Positions 48,629 through 58,700 of a DNA stretch of 64,000 nucleotides are shown here, in pieces. This stretch comes from Daphnia carinata (Eukaryota; Arthropoda; Branchiopoda; Diplostraca; Daphniidae). The stretch's first letter is position 1. Each line of letters opens with the position of its first letter. Both the position numbers and the translations under genes were made by a program. The notes under the pieces are model-generated. The model was not told the DNA's origin. It saw only the letters and a list, made by a program, of their open reading frames with translations, and did not search any database. Location: positions 8,904,679 to 8,968,678 of the forward strand of contig NC_081337.1 of the NCBI RefSeq assembly GCF_022539665.2. The letters are read 5' to 3'.

Positions 48629-49398
48629 TCAACAACAATAGCGTCGTTTCTGTGAGTTACTCTGGGAATCCGGCGTTAAGTAAAGGGTATTTCCGGCAGC
48701 TCTGAAATTTACGTCTAGATCAGTCTCCCTCTTGATCCACTGTTGCACGGACTCCTTGAATACTTCGGCAATGTTAACGTTGGTTTTTGCACTGGTCTCG
48801 AAGTACGGTGGGTTGCCATGGTAGCAACACCATTGCTTTATTTCCTCTGGATTGACAGTTCGCGAAGATTGACCAAGATCAACCTTATTCCCGACAACAA
48901 TGAAAGGGAAACTCTGTGGATCTTGAATATCTGCATAGTGAAGGAACTCTTGCCGCCATAATGAAAGGTTGTTAAAACTTGATTTATCATCAAGGGCAAA
49001 TACAAGGAGGCATATGTCTGTGCCTTTGTACAAGAAAAGATTAATTAAAATGCAAAAATGGAGAAATAATGTTGAAATTTTACCCCTGTAGAATGGTGTT
49101 CTAAGTGACTTGAACCTTTCTTGTCCTGCAGTGTCCCAGATCTATTAAAACAAATTCAACATTCAGACAACATTTTTTTTAATGCTGAAAAAACCATCAC
49201 CTGTAAAGTGTAATTTTTGCCAGTCAGAACAAAATCTTTGTTAAGAAATTCTACTCCAATAGTATGGAAGGAGTTATCTTCAAATTGGTCATTGATGAAG
49301 CGTCCCATGATACAAGTCTTCCCAACACCGCCATCCCCCAAGATCAAAACCTTTAGAACGGATCTTGTTTCGACTTGTTGTTTTCTTCGATTTGACAT
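48629..49398 (-). CDS. Rab9: Rab9-like GTPase
   Basis: Small GTPase of late endosome to trans-Golgi recycling. Three exons (49201-49398, 49084-49141, 48629-49023) encode 216 residues. All G motifs are present: P-loop GDGGVGKT (21-28), switch I FHTIGVEFLNKD, switch II WDTAGQERFKSLRTPFYRG, GNKVD and ETSAK. The Rab9-typical segments FKSLRTPFYRG and SFNNLSLWRQEFLHYADI distinguish it from Rab7. The C-terminus ends in two cysteines for geranylgeranylation. Its start codon is 840 bases from the COX16 start on the opposite strand, with an inverted-repeat element between them. Confidence 0.93.
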
Positions 49399-49794
49399 AA
49401 TTAGTGTTGATACTTCGCTCGTACAAGAGCAATGTTCACCTAGATATAGCCTACTATGATGTTAGAGAATGCGAATTAGAAAATGCGTCTTTAATCCGGA
49501 GACAGAAACCAACACTAATTCATTCTGTTGTACACTGTAATTTGATGTGGTCTTCATGAAGTAGGATTTTTACCAAAAAAGGGGGGAGTTTAACTTGACC
49601 ACTGTTTACTGTTTATGTGTTTCCTGCTTTGCCTTTAACGTGGCCTCAATTTCGTCTGCTTAACTTCTAATAGATCTCTTTATGTTTGCTTGTCGCCGCC
49701 GCCAGAGGTTTCGTTTTCTTTGTGGCTGTTGTTTATGATCCGTTTTACCCCACCCCCACCCCACCACCCCCACACCCCCCCCAAAAAAAAATAC

Positions 49795-50046
49795 ATTTCT
49801 GCTGCATTGCACTAGCGCTGTAGCGTACTGGCGCGCTAGCATTACGCCAAATATTCGGTGTATTTCAAAAACGATTAACTTAGTAAAAAAATAGCAATTT
49901 CCCGGAATCAGTATTCAATGTTGCGTATATCCTGTGATATTCAACCCGTTCCGATAAGTGTCAGTTTTTGCCGAAAAAAAATTTAAGCTCGAATAAATAA
50001 GCCCAAGCGCCAGTACGCTACAGCGGTAGCGCGATGCAGCAGAAAT
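49795..50046. mobile_element. Short inverted-repeat (MITE-like) element
   Basis: Two 40-base arms in opposite orientation, 49795-49834 and 50007-50046, match at 37 of 40 positions and enclose 172 bases without coding capacity. Both arms begin ATTTCTGCTGCAT and share CGCTGTAGCGTACTGGCGC. The size and structure fit a non-autonomous DNA transposon; target-site duplications are unclear. It lies between the divergent Rab9 and COX16 starts, right after a C/A-rich tract (49748-49791). Confidence 0.6.
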
Positions 50047-50238
50047 ATTAGGTGGCTGTATGCAGGGCATTAACTAGAAATTTGACCGTTAGATGGCAAT
50101 AGCAGTAAACAGAAAAAAATTATATATTTTTTTTGGTAAAACGGATTGCCATAGTTGTTAGGTAACGACAAAGTAGAGAAGCAAACTGCAGCCGAACAGA
50201 GGAAAACTTTTCCCGGTAAACGACGAAGTCGTTCCAAA

Positions 50239-50745
50239 ATGTCTTTAACGAAATTGCAAAAATTTTTCAAAAAAAAGTCTGTAAAGTATTCCATCCCTTT
50301 TCTTGTTCTTGTGGTCGGGGGGTCGTTCGGTCTTAAACAATTCACAGAGAATAGGCAAGTTCGTTAACTGCTATCATGTATAGCAATGCAAAATCCACCT
50401 TTGTATTGGCTGTTATCCATTACCAAGTGTTTAACGTCCAAAATTGGCTTTCGTTTCTAATGTAACCCTTTTATTAATGTGAAAAATTTTAATTTGTTGT
50501 TGCAGATATAGATTTCGTAGGAATCAGATCCTAAGTAAAGAAGAAGCTGAAAAATTTGGTATTAAAAAAAAGGATAAAAGTGAAGTCACCTTAGAATCAG
50601 AATTTGAAAAAGTGAAAGAGGTTAGAAACTGTCCACAAATTAGAAATGTTTTAATCATTAATTAATTAATACATTCATCCAGATAAACATCAATAATTGG
50701 GAGAATAAAAGAGGACCAAGACCATGGGAAGAAGTTACTCAGTAG
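50239..50745 (+). CDS. COX16: COX16, cytochrome c oxidase assembly factor
   Basis: Small inner-membrane protein that helps insert COX2 and assemble complex IV. Exons 50239-50354, 50506-50620 and 50683-50745 encode 97 residues. One membrane helix (SIPFLVLVVGGSFGL) follows a basic amphipathic N-terminus. The family signatures are VGGSFGL, the LESEFEKVKE helix and the terminal NNWENKRGPRPWE. The first intron starts with GC: AATAG|gcaagt is the only donor that gives the right phase and the conserved ENRYRFRRNQ join. The stop codon is 20 bases before the ATG of the TEN1-like gene. An AATAAA falls inside the last coding exon (50704-50709); the next on this strand is at 51333. Confidence 0.92.
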
Positions 50746-50765
50746 ACTGGTAGAAGTTAGTAGAA

Positions 50766-51248
50766 ATGATGCCACATGTGATGCATTCTGTCGAGGAACT
50801 AAGTGTTGTTAGAGACTTGACAAATTGGAGTAATTATAATGTTCAGTTTATTGGCAAACTCGTGCTGGGTACTGATGGGGTTTACATGTGTGAAGGAATA
50901 GAAAAAAATTCATCTTTAAAGATTGGTGTAGATTTCTCCCTTACGTCTCAGATACCACCACGCAACGTTGTTGTCAGAATTTGGGGAGAACTCGAGTTAC
51001 AACAGTTTCATCATCAAACCGTGCCCATTCCGTTTGTCAAAGCCAAGGTACGTACCCTCTATTAAACGATTACTTCAACAAATGAATCTAAATGAATATA
51101 ACCCAGTATTTTCAAACGAATGAAGATCGCCCGCGTCATTAAATCGGTTGATATTCCACTGTACCGAAAATCATTGGAAATTCGTCGGGTGTATGCACCT
51201 AATAACTACGTCTCACCGACGTCGACAAGCAAAACGTCCTTTCGCTAA
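50766..51248 (+). CDS. TEN1: TEN1-like OB-fold protein (CST complex subunit)
   Basis: Two exons (50766-51047 and 51126-51248) give 134 residues. TEN1 is the small OB-fold subunit of the CTC1-STN1-TEN1 complex that binds single-stranded DNA at telomeres and helps fill in the C-strand. Matches to the family, judged by eye: NYNVQFIGKLV at the first strand, VVVRIWGELELQ (compare the GEL core of vertebrate TEN1) and FVKAKIARVIKSVDIPLYRK, which parallels the VKARVL...LPLLEQAIR end. The acceptor used is AATGAAG|ATC; an earlier AG at 51110 would stop within eleven codons. The gene begins 20 bases after the COX16 stop and ends 94 bases from the Cp190 stop on the other strand. A different small OB-fold protein cannot be ruled out. 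Confidence 0.62.
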
Positions 51249-51332
51249 AGATTGCTTTTAAACTGAAGAGAATCCCATTTGCCACAATGTTTGAAGATTA
51301 GTTTGAAATACAAAAAAAAAAAAAACTGATAA

Positions 51333-51338
51333 AATAAA
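51333..51338 (+). terminator. Polyadenylation signal AATAAA for the TEN1-like (and COX16) transcript
   Basis: First AATAAA after the TEN1-like stop, 85 bases downstream. It lies just beside the Cp190 stop codon on the opposite strand, so the two mRNAs probably overlap at their 3' ends. Confidence 0.5.
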
Positions 51339-51342
51339 GTAA

Positions 51343-54300
51343 TTAGTTTTCTATCATAGTTTCTTCAATGTTTTTGGATTCTTCTTCCATATGATCAGTC
51401 TCTTCTTGGGGCATTGATTCTTCCACCATGTCCTCACTATGAACTAGTGCCACTGTATCCCCATCAACAGTGTCTCCGGAAACCGTGATGTATTGTTGAC
51501 CGTGTTCATCCGAGGTTGTCAAATATGCAACGGTGATCCCATCTTCGGTTGTGGTCACGGTAGTTGCCGTACCCATGGGAATACCTAATGAGGTAGCGAT
51601 CGTTGACGCCATATTCGACAGAGCTTCTGCTTCTGTTCCCGTGGTATCTACCGTAACTAGAGTAGTTTCTACAACAAATGATAACAGGTCAATGTTAACA
51701 AATGACAGCCATCGAATAAGTTTAACCATTAATACCAGTAGAGAATGCGTCACCATGGGCTAATTGCACCATTTGTTCTCCAGTCGTCACCCATGTCATC
51801 TCTCCTGCTTCATTTTGCTCAACAGATTGGGTCTCCAACAATACTTCTTGCCCCATTTGGCCATCCTCTTCTTCTATGACAGGTTCGTGAACGCTTTCAG
51901 GCACCGAAGCAGCCTCTAGTCTTGCTGGCCAACCGTCTTCGTCCATTTGTTTGGCCAAATCCTTGTGACAAGTCCTGATGTGTGCCTTAAGGTTCATGCC
52001 ACGAGCAAACTCGCGATTACAGCCTTCGGCTGGACAGGGATTGTTGCGCACATGGCCGCGTAAATGGCCAGTAGCATGAAGATGTTGTTGCAAATTCTAA
52101 TGATCAAGAATTTTCGCAATAGAAAAATAGGTCAACGTACAATCCCAAAAAGTCAGAGCGTACCTGCTGTGAGGCAAAAGGTTCGCTGCACACCCTGCAT
52201 TGATTTTCCGAGCCTTCTTGATGTTTTTGCAAATGTTTACGCATAATGGAAGCTGTAAGTGCGACGTAATCGCATTCTTCACATTGCGGAAATTTTGTGT
52301 GAGCTGGTGGTGGAACTCCATGAACAGTGAACAAATGAAACAACATGTGGTTACGCTTAACGGCTCGGTGGCCACAATATTCACAGGCCTATTTCACAGA
52401 ATAGAAAACCATGTTAACCTAAGCAATAAAAAAAACGAAAAACTGCCTTTTACCTGAGAATCGGGTTTTAAACCATGAGTTTGAATCAGATGACATCGAT
52501 ACTCAAAATAAGTTTTCAGCCTCAGCGCCGCTGTTTGACCATCTTCGGTGGTTTGCAAGCAGTCATAACAGATCCAAGGGCCAGTTACGTTATCAAAGGG
52601 CGAAACACGCTTGTTCACAGCGATGGCTCCGCTCGAACCCAACCCTGAAGCTCCACTTTTCCTCACACCGGCTACGGCCGCATTATGCTGGCGTAGTATC
52701 GAGGGCTTTGAACTAATTGCGGTAGCATGTTCCTCATCGGCTGTTGTTGGTTTTAAAAGAACAAAACTAACACGAGCTTTGGCCCACCACGGACTGCGTT
52801 GGACAATTTTAAGCTTAGTGTTTTTTCCACTGGAAACTAAATTTGGGTTGCGTTTAAGCACTTCAGCTATCATACGCCCTTGCACTTGGCTTGTCAAAGT
52901 ATTGCTAGCCACAACTTCGCGCAGCAAGACCTTGAATAGGAAACAAAAAGAAAAAATAAACAAATAAATAAAAAACTTTATCCTGCATATTGTTAAACAA
53001 AATGTTAAACGAACCTCCGAGTTTTCGTTAAAAATCGTTATAGTGGAAGAATCCTTATCGGGTGAAGCTAGAGCTGCTCCACCAGCGGATTCGGCAGCGG
53101 CCATAAGTTGTTCCATGTTTCTTTCTTCATTATCAACATGTTCTGCAACAGTACTAGCATCTAAGGCTGATGCATTAGCACCAGTTTCATCATTTACCAT
53201 AAAGTGAACTCGTTTGCTTTCTATTGCTGGCGAAATAGCTTCCGTTTTCAGAATAGACTTATGTTGCTGCCCCCTAAGCAGATCGTCTTTAGATCCCTAA
53301 ATAAAAAGAACACGGTCACATATAAACAATGCAAGTGTCTTAAGTAATGAACAAAGTATACTTCGTTAACTGAATCTCCTTCTTCGTCCTCGTCTTCTTC
53401 TCCCCAGTCATCCAAACCAATATCAGCAGCGGCGTCATACGTTGCTGTAGTGTCGTCTCCCTGTTCTGCTGCCAATTCACTTCTTCTCTTTTGTTCAGCC
53501 AGCAATTCCTTGAAACTCTCTATATCCTCTTCTCGTAATCTCTTAGCCTCTGGCGTCTTCGTGGCTTCAGTATTGCTGATAGGTCGTCGAACGGCTGAAG
53601 GCGTGATTGTCTTCTTGAGTTCATCGAATGTTTTTTCAGCTTTTTTTAGATCTCTTTTAATCAAAGGGGGATTGCTACCCTTGCGTACGAGAGGCAAAAG
53701 TGGCGGGTTCATAGGGGTAGAAGGAGTATCCATCAACAATTCAGAAAGTTTAGGAAGACTGCCAAACTCACAAGCAGAATCACCAACCTAGTAAATATAA
53801 ATTCAATATACAAGTTCACAGGGTACAGCGTGCTAAACTAAGGTGGTCTACCTCAAGATCTATTCGACTCGGTCCAGCAGGTAACATTTCCTGTTTTGGT
53901 GCAGTCTTGTTCATTTTTTTTGCTGGTGAGGGAGAATAACTAGCCCTGACAGGTGTTCTGGTTATTTTAGGCTTTGGAGTTGGCATGGGAGCGTTATTTG
54001 TAGCTGCAAGAGCATGTGTCTGAAGCAATTGCTCAAGAAGTGGCATGTCAAGAAATTGGGCAGTTGTAACCAGTGTCGGGACTGAGCCTTCACCGATATC
54101 AAGTTGACCTGTATACATGAACCTGCAGCAGAATGAAAACAAATTAAAGAAAACAAGTGTTAAAAACTTTTTTGGAAAAAAATTCCTATTCATTAAACTC
54201 ACAAACCTGATGACTGGTTCTAAGGCCTCTCTATTTAGCTCAGATGGTAGATGCAAAGTAGAATTTTCAAGTGCTTCTGTGCCTTCCAACACAGCGAAAA

Positions 54301-54517
54301 AGCTGCAACAGGCATGTAATACCATTCTATGAACCTTTGAAAAAAAAATTTTTTTTTTACGTTCAAACAAGCATCACAATAGGCAAGCTATTACCGGAAT
54401 CTCCTCCCCGGTGTGAAACTTCAACATGATATCGCAGTGCTCGCCCCTTTCATAGAGTTGTTGTATTCTTTGTAGTAGGAGGGTACCCCAATTATCGACT
54501 TTAAAAGATCTCGCCAT
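51343..54517 (-). CDS. Cp190: Cp190-like BTB and C2H2 zinc-finger insulator protein
   Basis: Arthropod chromatin-insulator cofactor that also associates with centrosomes. Nine exons: 54395-54517, 54207-54334, 53852-54122, 53362-53787, 53015-53296, 52454-52930, 52164-52388, 51736-52096, 51343-51668, in frame to 872 residues. The BTB domain covers about residues 1-110 and begins SFKVDNWGTLLLQRIQQLYE, the hallmark opening of Cp190; VHRMVLHACCSFFAVLE and RFMYTGQLDIG follow. An acidic stretch (GEEDEDEEGD) comes next. The C-terminal half has C2H2 fingers: CYDC...HLIQTH, CEYCGHRAVKRNHMLFHLFTVH (family-like), CEECDYVALTASIMRKH, CRVCSEPFASQQ...HATGH and NPCPAEGCNREFARG...HIRTCH. The acidic tail ends EETMIEN. 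The start is the first true ATG of the frame. Cp190 is head to head with ash1, 1.2 kb apart. Confidence 0.88.
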
Positions 54518-55706
54518 GGTGACTTCTTCACAAATAACCTTTCTGCTTTGATGATTATTACTCCGAAATGAAAATTTCAAATCGGGCGGTCGTTTGTCTA
54601 CGAAAGATGCACAACCCTACAGACACCGTGAAACATGCAACAGCTATGGCAAAATCAGGAAAGATGGCGGGCAAGATGCTACAACATAACGGCAAAGCTT
54701 TTCGATGATGTTAGAATACTTTTGGGAAGCGGTTCTTTTGCTAACGGGGTAACGACTAATGTTGTTGAATTCCAGATTCAAACGATAGACTATATTATTA
54801 ATGCTGACATTCATTAAAATCTGCGACGCTTAAAAAAATTTGCTTATTTTTAGAGAACATGTAACCTTTTTTTCTGAAAAGTAATATTTCTTAAGTAGTC
54901 GAACGGTAACGTACGGCATTATACTAATGGGGCCCGACCCTGCACCAATCGGGTCTTCTTGGTTTTCGAGCTCGGGCAGCTGGGCAACCAATAGTCCCCG
55001 CACAGCTAGGTTTCAATCGGGGTGCAGCACCCCGATTATAAGCAATCGATTATTTGGCCATAATCGATCTTGTGGCAGACAATCAGGTTTTGACGTGTAC
55101 AGAGGCCAGCAAGGCCCTGTTTTTAAAATGAAGGGTGCTCAGGGCTTCCGGGGCAACTTGGAAGTGAGACCCGCCCGGCCCGTTCAAAAAAGTAATGCCC
55201 CAACCATTTTTGTGGCGGGGCGGACCACTCGATCGCTGCCAATCGGGGCCGAACCATAAAAAAAGATTTTAAATGTTTTGGTTATTGTGTTATAAATATG
55301 TGACATAGGTTTTACGAAAATTATATTTACAGCATTCAAATAAATATAAAGAATAAAAGAATTTTGCATAAGAAATTTATGCCTATTTGCGATCTCGAAA
55401 CCCCTGAAAATCCGAGTCCTCCCGCCGAATCGAATCCGCCATGTTGAAAAAACTTTTCTTCTAAACAAAAAAAGCGCTTCATGTTTTCTGTATAGTTTGT
55501 GAAAAATTAAAATCGTAGCTGTTCGTTAATTAAAGCTAATTATGTGATCCTAAATTCAAAATATTAGGCAGTGAGTTTTAAAAAATGGTTTAGAAAGTTA
55601 CTATTTTGTGTCGTATTTGTATACGATCGTAACCGTCGCTAATGCCAAACAATCCTGTGTTTGTTTTCTTTCTCGAAGTTCTTCATCTGCCAGCATTGGC
55701 TTTACC
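54518..55706. other. Divergent region between Cp190 and ash1
   Basis: Holds both promoters. Its centre (about 54925-55260) is unusually GC-rich compared with its flanks and open in one frame for 110 codons, but the translation is low in complexity with no domain. It also carries two adjacent palindromes (55015-55037 and 55045-55068). The GC-rich part may be a fragment of a repeat element or a promoter island. Confidence 0.45.
55015..55068. repeat. Two adjacent perfect palindromes
   Basis: AATCGGGGTGC and GCACCCCGATT meet at 55015-55037 with a single central base. Seven bases later, ATCGATTAT and ATAATCGAT (55045-55068) flank a six-base loop. Both are perfect and lie inside the GC-rich patch between Cp190 and ash1. 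Confidence 0.7.
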
Positions 55707-58700
55707 ATGGCCAACTTGAATGCGCTTCCGGATTTATCAACAGTGGATATACAAGCAATTCAGGATTCGGGGCCAGTGCACCCACGTATTTCACTGCCTC
55801 CACTGACAACCATAGCAGAAAATTGGGACTCTGTTGAACCATCTTCAAGGAATCTCATTTTGAATGATGAAAGCTGCAGTGAAGATGATGAAGAGAGTGA
55901 TGAAGAAGATCAGAGCCATGGTAGCACATCTGGTAAGATCCAGGAAAGGAACTCACATCGCACTAGCTGCAGCAGTAGTAGCAGTGTCCCTGATTCAGGA
56001 ACAGAGAGTTCAGAATCTGAGCTCTCAGATGCAACATCAGATTCAGCTGGATCTTCATCCAGTAGTAGTGACAGTGACAGTGACTCTCAAAGTAGTGCTT
56101 CTAGTGCCAGTAACAAAAGCAAGGTTCAACAATCTACTGTACGCAGAGATAAAACAAGCTTTTCAGTGCGAGAAGCTAACTATGACAAAGGTCGAGTTAC
56201 TTTGAGACTATCAACATTGCAATTAGGAAGAAAAAAAGAAATCACCAATATGCCTGTTGGAAAAACAACTAAGATACCTAAGCTTGAGAATGCAAGAACA
56301 ATGACTGCATCCAGTTTTGAGGCATGTGATACAGACAATGTATGCATGAATGCAAATAATCAAAGTGTTGGTACTTCAAACAAAACTGATAAACTCAAAG
56401 GCGTCAATAATCAAGTAATATTTAAATTTACCACTTAATACTTCTTTTTCATATTTCCGCATTATTTTCTTTTGTAGAAAGCTACAACGCCTGTCAAGCG
56501 CACTAGGCAGTTAAGAGCGAAATCCAGGTCGGAGCCGTTAAACATGGATTCATCAAAACCTGGCCGAGGTAGCTTACCCAAGTCACTTCCTTCTGTAACT
56601 GTGACAAAAACGCTGGATAAAGCAAGAAAGAAAGCTATTGAGACCCCAGTTTTTAAGAAAGGCGATTGTTTACCATCGGTGATGGACGTGTACAGTACAG
56701 TTATCACGAAAAAGGACAATACCCATGCAAATACGTCTTTAACCCGATCAACAGTCATCCCTCCATCATCTCACCCGGTTGCTGGTTTCGTTAACATAGG
56801 CCCGTCCATGAGCGATTTGGACTCGGACAGTGACGAATTGTATTTGCCTGCCGTTAGTGAGGCCATTCGTATGCTCGACCTTGACAGTCAAGGATCACCT
56901 GCCAATAACATTGCGACAGGACTGTCTAATAGTGCATTACGGATTTCAAGTCATCCTCCGTTACCTAGCAATACCTCCTCGGCTTCCAGTGTTAGTGCCT
57001 GGCCGTCTGTTGGATATTGTTCTAGCCTGTTACAGCAATTCGTTGCGAAATCGCAATCCGGAGAACCCCCGCCACCTCCTCCCACTCTTATGCTACCGAC
57101 AAAAGGAGCTCGCAAGTGTTTTCCTCCAAATGATGAACCTCTGCCTTCTAGTTTCATGACTACAGCGGATTCCAAGAGTATTAAGCGTACGATTGAAGTT
57201 TCAAAACCGTCTAGCTTCAGTGCTATCCATAACGCTACGCTTTTAGCTCCGGTAACCGTCAGCCACATGGATCAAGACCTTGACGTGATGGTACCCATGC
57301 GAGGGCTGGATTGCCACCAGTCACACGTTTCACCTGATTCAGGCATCCAATCTGTTTCTGGCTCACCTTTCAGCGTTCATAGTTCACCAGTTCATCCTTC
57401 AGGAATAGGGAATAATAACCAAACTGGCGGCCAGCTGCAGAGTCTTGTCGTTTCGCCATGCCCTCCGATCACTTCACCAAGCCCACCACTTCATCAAAAA
57501 CCAACAAACAGAAAATCTAGCAGTAATCAAAAGAATTCAACTACCAAATACCAAGATGTCCCCCTTCAAATGACAAATGTGAGAAGTTCTGACCGGCAGA
57601 GCGAAAGTAGAAGTAGACGTCCTCGTTCGTGCCGTGATACTGCCAGCGCGTTGTCTTCCGGATTAGGTAAAGACAGTAGTATAGCACAGGCGATTCAGCG
57701 TGGAATGAACGCTGCTCTTAGGCTGAAAAATAAGAACACAGCAGGCGAAGTAACAAATTCCCCTAATGGAGCTGCTGTCACATACGTCCAAACTACTTTG
57801 GCCAAATCCAAAGGTTCAAGAACGAAGAAATCCAAGAAAAAGCATCTTAAGAATGATCACAGTCAAGTAAAATGCTCCCTCAAGGTGCCTATACAGGATT
57901 CATCGACATTCTGTAACGAAATAACAACCCAAGTTAGTTCGCTGGTTACAAGAGACAGTGGTGACAGTGAAACAAGCCCAGTCATGATGTTACATCAACC
58001 AAAATTGACAAATGAATTAAAAGCTACAATCACCCGCTCTCCCTCGCCACAATTGCATAACAAGAGGCGGAAAAAGAAGCGGAAGAAACACAAGAACAGC
58101 GGCCACGATAAAGTACTTACCGTCCCGGTGGATCCCAGTTTACAAAGTACTCTAGACCAGCTGTGTAGAAGGCTCGATTCTTGCACCATATCGAAATCGG
58201 TCGCTGATAACGGCCCTGTAAATAATGAAAAACGGCCATGGATTTTCCAATGCCGGAAATATACCTTCACAACTGGTAACTGCACCAGTGGCAACAGCAG
58301 AACGAAACGGAAAAAACCAGTAGAAGATACAGTGAACCATTCGAATGTTAAAAATTCCGTAGGAAAACGGAAAGGTAAGCCTAAAAGGACGGCATTACAA
58401 TCAGTCCCAGTCCTGGCTAGTTGCAATGTTGAAGCGACTAGAGAAGAGGAACCCTGTATTGCTTCGGCGGCTGCGTCTTCGGCTCTTTCAGCAGTGGAAT
58501 TACTGCTTCCTTTGAAAAAACGCCATCACCACCTGGCGACTTCTACAGAGACACCAGTTGCAAAATCCGCTTCCATCAATGTGCATGATTGCGAATCCGC
58601 CATCGAAAAACCTAGTCACGACCAAGTTCTCTCCAAATTAATTCAGCAACAACAGGTAAGCAGCAGAAAACGGGTGGCCCTCGGCGAATCAACAACAATA

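Noticed and set aside
51111-51125. Acceptor at 51109-51110 for the second TEN1-like exon
   Set aside because: It gives eleven codons and a stop and loses the ARVIKSVDIPLYRK segment that fits the family; the AG at 51124-51125 keeps it in phase 0.
54927-55259. 110-codon plus-strand frame in the GC-rich patch
   Set aside because: No recognisable domain, two palindromes inside the frame and a low-complexity translation; more likely non-coding.
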